From: Holophagaceae bacterium
GTDB taxonomy: Bacteria; Acidobacteriota; Holophagae; Holophagales; Holophagaceae
DNA: 64,000 bases
Direction of reading: 5' to 3'
NCBI GenBank assembly: GCA_023257195.1
Contig: JALRCU010000032.1
Coordinates: 45,545 to 109,544 of the forward strand
In this document: positions 46,601 through 55,184 of the stretch, piece by piece
Layout of the letters: each line of letters opens with the position of its first letter
Numbering within the stretch: position 1 is the first letter of the stretch
Program-made: the position numbers and the translations under genes
The notes under the pieces: model-generated
Seen by the model: only the letters and a program-made list of their open reading frames with translations
Told to the model about the DNA's origin: nothing
Database searches by the model: none

Positions 46601-47242
46601 CAAGATACGATCCTCGTTCACACTGAAGGTCCTATTTCAAGACTGATGGACAAAGCTGCCTCAGGGAGTCTGCGCGATCGAGATATTGTTTCCGTCGCAG
46701 GGATGATTAATCTTGTTCAAACCAAGACCAATAGTAAACAGGAGCCTTGGGCGATTTTAACCCTTGAAGACCTTACGGGGAAAATGGAAGTTCTGCTTTT
46801 TCCTTCTTATTTTGATAGTCAATCCCGTAAACGGACTCGACCCTACGATAGCTATCGTGATCTTGCCGTAGCAGATAATTTAGTACGGATCACCGGTGAA
46901 ATTAAAATAGAAACCATCACCAGTTTCGCAATAGGGGAAGAAGCCGAAGAGGATGTGACGGTGGTTAAGATGAGCGCCATTCAAATTGAACGATTAGAAA
47001 ACTTCCAAGGTAAAGGTTTGATCGGAGCTGTTATTTCTCTTCCCCCTGGAGATCCGCTTCCTCAGTTGATAGATTTTCTCAAGCAGCAAGAAGGATCCCT
47101 TCCCATCTATTTTGAATACATAAGTAAAGAAGGTATTAAGACCAAAGTGAAAGCAGGTGCTGAGTTTAAACTCAAATATCATCCGGAACTTGCCGAAGAG
47201 TTATTCAAAAACTATGGGTGTAAATTAACTTGGCGTTACTAA
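43613..47242 (+). CDS. dnaE: DNA polymerase III alpha subunit
   Basis: A 1209-residue replicative polymerase. The PHP domain is N-terminal ([19 protein letters not shown], then [10 protein letters not shown]). The catalytic Asp pair is in [14 protein letters not shown] near residue 440, preceded by [23 protein letters not shown]. The finger and tau-binding regions follow, with [13 protein letters not shown] and [25 protein letters not shown]. An OB-fold lies near residue 1020 ([15 protein letters not shown]). Length and order match DnaE1-type enzymes. AGGAG is about 11 bases before the ATG. The small membrane protein gene follows with no gap. Confidence 0.98.
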   Translation: [1209 protein letters not shown]

Positions 47243-47641
47243 ATGCTTAATCTACTTCTTCGTTTTGTCTTTTTAGCGCTAGGTCTTCAAGGGTCTGCCT
47301 ATACGATTCCCGGCATTATGGCGCCTGACTTTCTCGGTCTTCTCCAAGTCTCAGTGATTCTTTGGCTTGCAAATGAGACTTTGGGGCGTCTGATCAAATT
47401 TCTGGCTTTTATTCCGATTTTTTTATCGCTTGGATGTCTAACCTGGTTCATCAATGGAGCTATCTTCCTCTGGGTCGGACAAATGGCGGATCAGTGGGGG
47501 TTGGGCTTTAGGGTCGACGGATTTACGTCAGCCTGTCTTGGCGCACTGATGACGTCGGTGGTTTCTGGGCTTCTAGGTTGGATTTTTATTCGTCCCAAAA
47601 AACCCAAACGTCCTGATCAAGAAATTCTTCCTCCTGAATAA
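47243..47641 (+). CDS. Phage holin family 4 superfamily-type (PF04020-like) small membrane protein
   Basis: A 132-residue membrane protein with about four helices. The start (LLRFVFLALGLQGSAYTIPGIMAPDF) and FIPIFLSLGCLTWFINGAIFLWVG fit the widespread PF04020 membrane family, labelled phage holin 4_2 but usually chromosomal and of unknown role. The C-terminal tail is proline- and lysine-rich. Its ATG follows the dnaE stop directly and pabBC starts 5 bases after it, so it is co-transcribed with both. I see no other phage genes. Confidence 0.8.
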   Translation: MLNLLLRFVFLALGLQGSAYTIPGIMAPDFLGLLQVSVILWLANETLGRLIKFLAFIPIFLSLGCLTWFINGAIFLWVGQMADQWGLGFRVDGFTSACLGALMTSVVSGLLGWIFIRPKKPKRPDQEILPPE

Positions 47642-47646
47642 ATCAA

Positions 47647-49434
47647 ATGAGCGCGATGCATACTAGGCAGACCCGTTTTTTATTAGAGGATACCGGTGGT
47701 ATAGGCTATGTCTTTGATTCCCCTTCCTCCTATTGGGAAGCACGGAGCGCAGATCAGATTTCAAAGGCACTGTTTCAGATTGAAGAAGCGTGTCAACAAG
47801 GCCGACACGTCATTGGACTTTTCCCCTACGAGCTTGGATTGGCTTTTCAGGATCTTTCGAGTCGCCATCTCTCGGATATGGTTCTCCTGCGTGCTTGGGC
47901 TTTTCCTCAACTTCAAATCTTGAGTTCAAGAGATATTGAAGACTTTCTAAAAGAAGCAACGTCTAACGAACCGCCTTCAGGATTTGTGAGTCTCCAACCT
48001 CAAATGGATATTACGACTTATAGTCGAGTCGTTAACCAAATTCACCAGGCTATCCGACAAGGCGAGACGTACCAATTAAATTTCACATTCCCATGGAAAG
48101 GATCTTTTTACGGATCACCCCTCTCGCTCTATCGAAGATTGCGCAATCGCCAACCGGGGCCCTATAGTGCCTATCTTGAATGGGAATCCGAATTTGTTTT
48201 ATCTCATTCTCCTGAATCGTTCATTGAACATCGCTCGGGTATGCTCACGTGCCGGCCCATGAAAGGAACAGCCGACCGAGAGAGGGGATCCGTATTATCC
48301 CAAGATCCCAAGAATCAGTCCGAGAACGTCATGATCGTTGATTTGATTCGCAATGACCTCAGTCGTATTGCCCTTCCTGACTCCGTCGAGGTTTCCGATC
48401 TTTTTAAGGTTCATGCCTACGGAGAGGTCGCTCAAATGACTTCCACGATCACCGCTCGCCTTAGGCCTGAACAGCCCCTAGAATCCATCCTTCGGGCAAT
48501 GTTTCCCTGCGGGTCGGTGACCGGGGCTCCTAAACGAAGAACGATGGAGTGGATCGATCGCCTTGAAGAGCATTCACGAGGCTTGTATTGCGGATCCATC
48601 GGATGGTTTAAACCCTGTGAAAAAAATACTGTGCCTGATTTTCATCTCAATGTTGCTATCAGAACGCTCGAAATTAATCCAGAATGCCAAGTCACTCTAG
48701 GGGTTGGCTCAGGAATTACTATTGAATCTGAAGCAGGTCGAGAATGGAGTGAATGCCATCTAAAAGCCTCCTTTGCAACAGAGTTACCGAGTTCAGTAGG
48801 CCTCATTGAGACAATGCGTTACGACAGAGGTCAGATTAAACTCGAAATCGCCCATCTGAGACGACTAGAGGGATCGGCTCAAGCACTTGGTATCCCCTTC
48901 AAGTCACAACAGATCAAAAAAGATTTGGAGGGCTATCTGAAAAATTTAGACTCGGCTCAATCTTTTCGGATTCGCCTTGAACTACATCCCAGTGGAGAAT
49001 TCGAAATCCACTCTGAAACTCTCACCCCCCTAGAGGGTCCAGTGGACTTGATGTGGGCCTCGGCATTGGGATACCCTTGCATGTCCTCTAAAAATCCTTT
49101 ATTAGGTCACAAAACGACTGATCGTCAAATTTACGATCAAGCTACTCAGCAGGCCGTCCAACACGGGGCTTTCGATGCTCTGTTTATCAATGAGCATGGT
49201 TTGGTCACAGAAGGCGGCCGATCGAACCTCTTCGTGCGCCTTGGTCAACAATGGAAAACACCTCCACTGACCGATGGGGTACTCCCTGGAATCCAGCGTG
49301 AACTTACAATAAAAGAATCTGAACCTAGAGTCCAAGAAATTTCACTGACTATTCAAGATGTTCTCAAAGCAGACGAAATATGGATCACGAATTCTCTGAG
49401 AGGAAAACTCATCGTTAATGATTTTCGCTCTTAA
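47647..49434 (+). CDS. Aminodeoxychorismate synthase component I / aminodeoxychorismate lyase fusion
   Basis: A 595-residue PabB-PabC fusion of the folate (p-aminobenzoate) pathway. The first ~385 residues are chorismate-using PabB: ETYQLNFTFPW, CRPMKGTADR near residue 204, and MFPCGSVTGAPKRRTMEWI. The C-terminal ~210 residues are a PLP-dependent 4-amino-4-deoxychorismate lyase, with the lysine in LLGHKTTDRQIYDQA near residue 488 and GLVTEGGRSNLFVRLG. One chain thus covers two steps; the amidotransferase subunit is encoded convergently at 49415-49996 with a 20-base overlap of the 3' ends. Confidence 0.94.
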   Translation: MSAMHTRQTRFLLEDTGGIGYVFDSPSSYWEARSADQISKALFQIEEACQQGRHVIGLFPYELGLAFQDLSSRHLSDMVLLRAWAFPQLQILSSRDIEDFLKEATSNEPPSGFVSLQPQMDITTYSRVVNQIHQAIRQGETYQLNFTFPWKGSFYGSPLSLYRRLRNRQPGPYSAYLEWESEFVLSHSPESFIEHRSGMLTCRPMKGTADRERGSVLSQDPKNQSENVMIVDLIRNDLSRIALPDSVEVSDLFKVHAYGEVAQMTSTITARLRPEQPLESILRAMFPCGSVTGAPKRRTMEWIDRLEEHSRGLYCGSIGWFKPCEKNTVPDFHLNVAIRTLEINPECQVTLGVGSGITIESEAGREWSECHLKASFATELPSSVGLIETMRYDRGQIKLEIAHLRRLEGSAQALGIPFKSQQIKKDLEGYLKNLDSAQSFRIRLELHPSGEFEIHSETLTPLEGPVDLMWASALGYPCMSSKNPLLGHKTTDRQIYDQATQQAVQHGAFDALFINEHGLVTEGGRSNLFVRLGQQWKTPPLTDGVLPGIQRELTIKESEPRVQEISLTIQDVLKADEIWITNSLRGKLIVNDFRS

Positions 49435-49996
49435 TAAAATTTTCAAGTAGGGTAGATCCATACTCCGTCAGAATAGATTCGGGATGAAATTGAATACCGA
49501 CAGAAGGATAGGTTCGATGCCGCAAGGCCATGATTTCACCCGAATCCTGTGCCGTCGCAATAATTTTCAAATCCCTAGGAAAGAGATAAGGATCGACAGC
49601 CAAGGAATGATAGCGCCCCACACGAAATGAGGAAGGCAGCCCTGCAAAGAGGGGATCGGGGACTGTGCTCAACATGGACGTTTTTCCATGGTGAATAGAG
49701 GGTGAGGCAATAATATTCCCTCCAAAGACTTGGGCGAGGCATTGATGTCCCAAACAGACTCCCAAGATGGGTAATCGCTCATAGGCTAGTTCAATCATTC
49801 GAATCGAATACGGTACCGTCGCCGGGGATCCGGGACCCGGTCCAATACAGAGGTGGGTCCAGGTCGAGGGGATATCAGTAAGCGAGTTTAAATCGTTGCT
49901 TTGACGTTGATCCACCCTGACACCTAATAACTTAAAGTAGCGTGCCAAGTTATCACAAAAGGAGTCGTGGTGATCAATCAAACCGAGAGTCTTCAT
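49415..49996 (-). CDS. pabA: Aminodeoxychorismate/anthranilate synthase glutamine amidotransferase subunit
   Basis: A 193-residue class I glutamine amidotransferase that supplies ammonia to PabB (or TrpE). The triad is visible: Cys in ILGVCLGHQCLAQ near residue 82, and His-Glu in GIQFHPESIL near residue 172. IDHHDSFCDNLARYF and CIGPGPGSP are typical of PabA/TrpG. Because its partner gene pabBC is the convergent neighbour, PabA is the likelier role; TrpG use is possible since many bacteria share one subunit. Confidence 0.9.
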   Translation of the reverse strand: MKTLGLIDHHDSFCDNLARYFKLLGVRVDQRQSNDLNSLTDIPSTWTHLCIGPGPGSPATVPYSIRMIELAYERLPILGVCLGHQCLAQVFGGNIIASPSIHHGKTSMLSTVPDPLFAGLPSSFRVGRYHSLAVDPYLFPRDLKIIATAQDSGEIMALRHRTYPSVGIQFHPESILTEYGSTLLENFIKSENH

Positions 49997-50031
49997 GATT
50001 GTATTCTTCTAAGTGAAAATACTAAGTTAAA

Positions 50032-50060
50032 TATAAAAGCGCCCAAAGGGCGCTTTTATA
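50032..50060 (-). terminator. Rho-independent terminator after the lipase gene
   Basis: Thirteen-base perfect arms TATAAAAGCGCCC / GGGCGCTTTTATA around the loop AAA, 21 bases after the lipase stop on the minus strand and followed by T-rich sequence. It also insulates pabA. Confidence 0.88.
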
Positions 50061-50081
50061 AAACATGCTCAATATCCCCAA

Positions 50082-52592
50082 TTATCGATTACCGAACCAA
50101 CGAAGGCTGTCGCGGGTAATCCACGGCATTTGAACAGGGCTTAATTGAATCGGAGGAAGGATATAAGTGCCTAGCTCCTGAACATCAGGCATTGATAAGC
50201 GATGCGGCATCCCGTCACGAGAGGGGATTGGGAGGGTAGTCCAACCTACGGGATCGATGGCTGCACGGGAAGTGCTCAAACCATCAAGATCATAACCCAA
50301 GAACCAAGCCGCTTGTCTTTGGACTAACGCATTTGCAGGATCCGTGGGGCTTAAGAGTGCGCCATGGCCTGAACCCGTTTGATCGAATTGGAAATAACCC
50401 TCTAGATTAATGTTGGTACCTGAAGAAAGATCAGTGCCAGTTGTAGCCACGGCGGTCTTGAGGGCCACATTAGTGTTCGCAGAGTTCCTTTGATAGATGA
50501 CAGGCGATACGATACGGCTACCAACGCTATAGGAAAGCTGTTTGTAATTGGGAGCAATGGCATCTAGAACTGCTTGGGTAACTGAATTTTGACCAATACC
50601 CATGACACTGCGTCCGCCTAGGGCATTAACCAAATACCGAGTAGCGCTGTTGGGTACAACGGTATCATTTAGCACTTCTTGTACCAGGATTCTTCCATTG
50701 AGTCGCGAAGGTTGTCCGGCGGCTAGGGGAGAGGTCACAGTCGCAGGATCTACGGTATCCGCAACCGTTTGGGTACCCCAATAAAATTGGTGCCAAGTAA
50801 GAGACCCTTTAGGAATACCAACAGCGGCCAATTGGGTATCAACGGTGGGACCAAAGGCTAAACTATCGCGTATGAGATAGCTCAAGCGCCCCCCAGGGAC
50901 AGAAAGTGCAGCTTTCATTGATCCTAAAGGTAAGCCTGGATAAGGCATTCCCGCCATCGTGTAGGCTCCCGTAATACCACCGAGAGAGATGCCAATATAA
51001 CCAACATTAGTTGTGCTCATGGGAGCATCTTTAGAAGTAATTGCGGTATTGATTGCGCCCAATGATGCAATCAAACGATAAATGTTGAGTGCGGAGTTTT
51101 CCACACTAGTTCTGGCAGCCAAGGGGGCGCCAACAGCCAAGAAGTCTTGAGACCATTGGGATGAAGTTCGACCCGGAAAAGCCAGTTCACCGTGTAGGGG
51201 TTGATCGATCGCAATGACAGCCCGACCCGACCACATCAAAGCATTAGCCAGGGTGGCTACCTGTTCTTTTTGTCCACCGATGCCATGTTGGAAAATAGCT
51301 AACGGCCATTCGGAAGGCGTAGTCGAGCCAGTTGTAGCAGGATCGGGCTCCATATAGATGAAGGGGATGGCTTTGGGAACATGGTAGAAGCCTGCAAAAT
51401 TGACACCGGATCGGAAAACTTGACGCACTCCCGAGGCCGGACTCCAAAGAGAGCTAGGAACCGCACCAGTAGCCGAGATGGATGAAGAATTGGCAGCACG
51501 CAAGGCATCTAATCCCGCCACATCAACATGGAGCAATGCACCATTGAACGTACCTGTAATAATTCGTTTGATGTGAGTATTAGGGAGACCGGTGAGTCCG
51601 AGGGCTGTCCAAAAAGTATTCACGCTGGGGGTACCACCTTTGGTGTAGGTGGCTGTAACGGTAGCCGCGTTAGTAAAAGAAGCACCATTAGCCCAAGCGC
51701 GAAGTAGGAATTCAACGGGGGCAACTGAGGAAGCGTTGGTTCGATCGGTTCGTATATAGCCTGCTCCCGTGGTAATGAATCGCCCCATGAGTGCAATCTG
51801 TTGCCGGGAGGTAATTCCCGTCGTTGAGCTGGCCGCAATCAGATCATTCATTACGCTAGCGTAACCACGAAGTGCAATGGCTCCTGGTGCAGCTAATTGA
51901 TCAGCGCGGACCGCCTCAAGCGAAGCAAATGCGGTTCCCGTTAAACTGGTCGTTGATTTCAGTTGCCTAAAATAATAAGAAGAAGCTACAGGCAACTTAG
52001 AAGCCGCATCCTTAACGCCATCCGTTAAAACATAGAGATAGCGCGTGGCGGGCTGAAGAGGGAAATTGGGGAAAATGGATCCAATTTGGTTGGTGGCGTC
52101 AACTACATAGGTAAAACCTGCAGATATATTTGAAAAACCCAAGGCATTATTTTCAAGACCGTTTGAATCCGGAGTCAATTGAAATACCTTAACGGTGTTG
52201 GCATTAAAGGTCGACGGATCAATGGCTTTACCAAATGAAACGAGAATCGGAGCATTCACTCCAGACACTGCATGGGTGGAAGTGATACCCGTATACCCCT
52301 GCTCTGTTCCTCCCATTTCTCTTTGGGCAATAAAGGTTAGAGCTTGAGATGGGTTTAACGGAACCCCTGCTGAAACTGAAACGGCCGAGGTCGCAGTCGC
52401 AGTCGCTAATATGTTGGGTAGAGGAATATTGCCCGTCGAGGGATCAAAGGCGGCAAAGTTATCCGACTCAATCGGCGCAGGATCAGAAGAGATTGCCGAT
52501 TTTGTTGAGTTGCCCCCTACGCCAGATCCACAGGCAATCAATAAGCTAAGGGTAAAAGCCGACACCGAAGCACGATAATAAAAGGTTCTCAT
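50082..52592 (-). CDS. Lipoprotein lipase of the Pla-1/cef (VolA-like) type
   Basis: An 836-residue outer-membrane lipoprotein. The signal peptide ends in the lipobox LLIAC with Cys near residue 21. An N-terminal domain with Big-like repeats follows (FDPSTGNIPLPNILATATATS, VSFGKAIDPSTFNANTVKVF), as in the bacterial virulence-factor lipase N-terminal family. The C-terminal half is an alpha/beta hydrolase with LAIFQHGIGGQKEQ, the nucleophile elbow VGYIGISLGGITG near residue 540, a candidate Asp in QEVLNDTVVPNSATR and His in TGSGHGALLSP. The natural lipid is unknown. GAGGAG precedes the ATG. Confidence 0.85.
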   Translation of the reverse strand: MRTFYYRASVSAFTLSLLIACGSGVGGNSTKSAISSDPAPIESDNFAAFDPSTGNIPLPNILATATATSAVSVSAGVPLNPSQALTFIAQREMGGTEQGYTGITSTHAVSGVNAPILVSFGKAIDPSTFNANTVKVFQLTPDSNGLENNALGFSNISAGFTYVVDATNQIGSIFPNFPLQPATRYLYVLTDGVKDAASKLPVASSYYFRQLKSTTSLTGTAFASLEAVRADQLAAPGAIALRGYASVMNDLIAASSTTGITSRQQIALMGRFITTGAGYIRTDRTNASSVAPVEFLLRAWANGASFTNAATVTATYTKGGTPSVNTFWTALGLTGLPNTHIKRIITGTFNGALLHVDVAGLDALRAANSSSISATGAVPSSLWSPASGVRQVFRSGVNFAGFYHVPKAIPFIYMEPDPATTGSTTPSEWPLAIFQHGIGGQKEQVATLANALMWSGRAVIAIDQPLHGELAFPGRTSSQWSQDFLAVGAPLAARTSVENSALNIYRLIASLGAINTAITSKDAPMSTTNVGYIGISLGGITGAYTMAGMPYPGLPLGSMKAALSVPGGRLSYLIRDSLAFGPTVDTQLAAVGIPKGSLTWHQFYWGTQTVADTVDPATVTSPLAAGQPSRLNGRILVQEVLNDTVVPNSATRYLVNALGGRSVMGIGQNSVTQAVLDAIAPNYKQLSYSVGSRIVSPVIYQRNSANTNVALKTAVATTGTDLSSGTNINLEGYFQFDQTGSGHGALLSPTDPANALVQRQAAWFLGYDLDGLSTSRAAIDPVGWTTLPIPSRDGMPHRLSMPDVQELGTYILPPIQLSPVQMPWITRDSLRWFGNR

Positions 52593-52837
52593 TTGAAACT
52601 CCTCAAAGTTTAAGGTCTCGATGGGGTGTGAAAGTTTTATGACAAAGGGCTTAATTCCTTAAACTATATCGCCATAGTCACCATAATTTCACAAGGAATT
52701 GGGATTTTGCTAATCTTCACCCTCGAAATCAGATAAATGCCCTATTTTATATGGGTAAACCATGTAGAGATGCCCATTTTAAGTAGCATTTCGATGGTCC
52801 CATATGCTTCAACCAACTTGACGCTAAAATCATAAAG
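52593..52837 (+). other. Upstream part of the lipase/metK divergent gap
   Basis: About 245 bases between the leftward lipase start and the metK leader RNA. I see no gene. TAAAAT at 52825-52830 is a possible -10 element whose start site would lie near 52837, exactly at the beginning of the structured leader; no good -35 accompanies it. TTGACG at 52818-52823 is another promoter-like hexamer. Confidence 0.35.
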
Positions 52838-52922
52838 GTATGAGGATTGCCTCACTAACCCCAAGGTGAGGCTGCCAACCGAGCACGTGCCACGGTGGCC
52901 GAATCTTAATGAGATTCCATAT
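52838..52922 (+). ncRNA. Candidate SAM-I/SAM-IV-clan riboswitch in the metK leader
   Basis: The leader folds into a four-way junction like SAM-I-clan aptamers. P1 is GTATG (52838-52842) with CATAT (52918-52922). P2 is GCCTCAC/GTGAGGC (52849-52872) with loop TAACCCCAAG. The junction strand is TGCCAACC. P3 is ACCG/CGGT around a short loop, followed by GGCC. P4 is GAATCT/AGATTC (52901-52917). ATGAG at the P1/P2 junction, CAACC before P3 and GGTG after it resemble the SAM-I/IV core, though several bases differ. metK, the SAM-making enzyme, starts 27 bases downstream with AGGAG at 52941. Covariance evidence was not available. Confidence 0.6.
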
Positions 52923-52949
52923 GTTGGATTAACCAGAAAAAGGAGCCCT

Positions 52950-54089
52950 ATGCTTAAAGATCGATACTTATTTACTTCTGAGAGTGTGACAGAAGGCCAC
53001 CCGGACAAAATCGCTGATCAAATTTCCGATGCAGTATTAGATGCGGCGCTTGAACAAGATCCCATGTCTCGCGTGGCGTGTGAAACGCTTATCACCACCG
53101 GACTCGTCGTTGTCGCAGGTGAAATAACAACAAAAGCTTATATCCCGATCAATGAATTAGTTCGTAAAGTTATCAACGATATTGGTTACAACGATAGCCG
53201 TAAAGGATTCGATGCAAATACCTGCGGCATCTTGGTCACACTGGATCGTCAAAGCCCTGATATCGCCATGGGGGTCAATACCGGAGGGGCGGGAGACCAA
53301 GGTTTAATGTTTGGTTATGCGACAAACGAAACCCCAGAACTCATGCCTGCAGCGATCTTTTATGCCCATAAACTCACCCAAGCCCTCTCGCTAGCGAGAA
53401 AAAAGAATACACTCCCCTGGCTACTTCCAGATGGCAAAAGTCAGGTGACTGTGGAATACGAGGGTAACCGCGTAGTACGAATTGATACCGTGGTGATTTC
53501 TACCCAACACACTAATGCCATCCGTACTCCCGATTTACGACGAGCAATTTTGAAGGATATTATTTTTAAAACATTACCGAAACATCTCATCGATTCCAAA
53601 ACTAAATTTCATATCAATCCCACAGGCCGTTTTCTTATTGGGGGACCCATGGGAGACACCGGACTGACCGGTCGAAAAATTATTGTAGATAGCTATGGGG
53701 GTGCTGGTCGTCACGGGGGAGGTGCGTTCAGTGGTAAAGATCCAAGTAAAGTCGATCGCTCAGCTGCTTATATGGCTCGTTACATTGCAAAAAATGTAGT
53801 GGCTGCTAAGTGGGCCAATCGATGCGAGGTTCAGCTCGCCTATGCCATTGGTGTTGCAGAACCTGTCTCGATCCGTATTGATACGTTCGGGACAGGGAGG
53901 GTATCGGATGCTGAAATTTCAACAGCAGTTCGTAAGGTCTTCAGTTGCACGCCCAAAGCAATGATTCAGGCTCTTGGCTTGAGAAAGCCCATCTACCGAC
54001 AAACTGTTAATTACGGTCATTTTGGGCGAAAGGGCTTTTCGTGGGAAAAAACCGACAAGGTTGCTGCTCTTAAAAAAATCCTTACCTAA
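52950..54089 (+). CDS. metK: S-adenosylmethionine synthetase
   Basis: A 379-residue MetK that makes SAM from methionine and ATP. It begins [25 protein letters not shown], the hallmark with the catalytic His. [12 protein letters not shown] near residue 112, [32 protein letters not shown] near residue 225 and [19 protein letters not shown] are all present. The ATG is set by AGGAG 4-8 bases upstream; the frame is open earlier but lies in the leader RNA. Control by the candidate SAM-sensing leader would give feedback regulation. It ends overlapping the nagZ 3' end. Confidence 0.97.
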   Translation: MLKDRYLFTSESVTEGHPDKIADQISDAVLDAALEQDPMSRVACETLITTGLVVVAGEITTKAYIPINELVRKVINDIGYNDSRKGFDANTCGILVTLDRQSPDIAMGVNTGGAGDQGLMFGYATNETPELMPAAIFYAHKLTQALSLARKKNTLPWLLPDGKSQVTVEYEGNRVVRIDTVVISTQHTNAIRTPDLRRAILKDIIFKTLPKHLIDSKTKFHINPTGRFLIGGPMGDTGLTGRKIIVDSYGGAGRHGGGAFSGKDPSKVDRSAAYMARYIAKNVVAAKWANRCEVQLAYAIGVAEPVSIRIDTFGTGRVSDAEISTAVRKVFSCTPKAMIQALGLRKPIYRQTVNYGHFGRKGFSWEKTDKVAALKKILT

Positions 54090-55116
54090 CCCTCATAAAG
54101 TCTTTAGCTGCCGATTGAACGCGCTGTGTCCAATCACTCCAAGCTTGAGTATCGAATTTCTCGCCTCCTAAATTTGGAAGAGTTTTCCGGTAGGTCCACC
54201 CGCGTTGGCGGGCAGGAGACCAAAGGTCTTCATCAAGGGTCTTCAGTGCAGCGGCGCACTGATGAACACCTTCGTCAGTTTGACAAACCAGCATCCAATC
54301 ATGTCCAGCCATTAAACAAAGTCGCACGCGCTCCTGCCAAGGCCATTTTTGACAACCGCCCATTTCAAGATCGTCCGGAATAAAGATGCCCTCAACTCCA
54401 TATTGATTCTTTCGTGCGCCAAGGGGATGCATTGAAAGCGGGAGAGGGTCACTTGCGGGTGTCTTCAAGTGCGCCACCATTATCAGACGATGGGCAGTCG
54501 ATAATTCTTGGAAAGGGAGTGCATTGAGAGCCAGCGTTTCGCTATCCTCCAGACTAGGAAGTCCCTGATGGCTATCAATTAAAGTTCCGCCAAGCCCCGG
54601 AAAATGTTTAAGACAACCCTGAACGCGGTGTTTTTCCATCCCTCGAAGGTATGCATCGACTGCTACAACAACTTCCTGAGGATTGATACTGACGCAACGA
54701 TCACCCATGCCGGTATTTGTATGCCCATCCCATCGATCAGCTACGGGAGCAAAATTAATATTGATTCCCAATAAAGCACAGCCCTCACCCCAAAGGGATC
54801 CCCACAAATAGCAAGCCTCAACTCCTCCTGTCTGAAAAATATTTTTAAAGGACGGAGTTTCTCCTACCCAAGGACGAAGGCGAGAAACAGCACCCCCTTC
54901 TTGATCAATTGCGATCGGTAAGGAATCTTTTTGGCCCCATCGACCTTTGAGGCCTTGAAGCATTTCAAAACACTGAACAGGTCCCTTTTGGGGATCAGGA
55001 TTAAGATTGCGGCTGAAAAGAATTACAGCGCCAGGCTGAAAATGATCTGAGACTTCTTTAGCTGTTTGCCCTTGGAAGCCGACCCATAAAATATCTTCAG
55101 AAGGGTGAGAAGTCAT
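54082..55116 (-). CDS. nagZ: Glycoside hydrolase family 3, beta-N-acetylhexosaminidase-like (NagZ)
   Basis: A 344-residue GH3 enzyme that removes N-acetylglucosamine from muropeptides during peptidoglycan recycling. [17 protein letters not shown] near residue 70 and the NagZ-type His/Asp dyad loop [18 protein letters not shown] near residue 165 are diagnostic (usually KHFPGHG). The nucleophile Asp is probably in [12 protein letters not shown] near residue 245. No signal peptide is seen, consistent with a cytoplasmic enzyme. It is convergent with metK, overlapping by 8 bases. Confidence 0.88.
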   Translation of the reverse strand: MTSHPSEDILWVGFQGQTAKEVSDHFQPGAVILFSRNLNPDPQKGPVQCFEMLQGLKGRWGQKDSLPIAIDQEGGAVSRLRPWVGETPSFKNIFQTGGVEACYLWGSLWGEGCALLGININFAPVADRWDGHTNTGMGDRCVSINPQEVVVAVDAYLRGMEKHRVQGCLKHFPGLGGTLIDSHQGLPSLEDSETLALNALPFQELSTAHRLIMVAHLKTPASDPLPLSMHPLGARKNQYGVEGIFIPDDLEMGGCQKWPWQERVRLCLMAGHDWMLVCQTDEGVHQCAAALKTLDEDLWSPARQRGWTYRKTLPNLGGEKFDTQAWSDWTQRVQSAAKDFMRVR

Positions 55117-55184
55117 AAGAGTCCATGTTTCTTTGAATTAGACTATCTCAACCTGCCTATTTACGTGCTTCAATTGAAGCCCTA

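Noticed and set aside
47243..47641. Holin-family protein as a sign of prophage
   Set aside because: The family name is misleading; the gene sits between dnaE and pabBC and no other phage gene is present.
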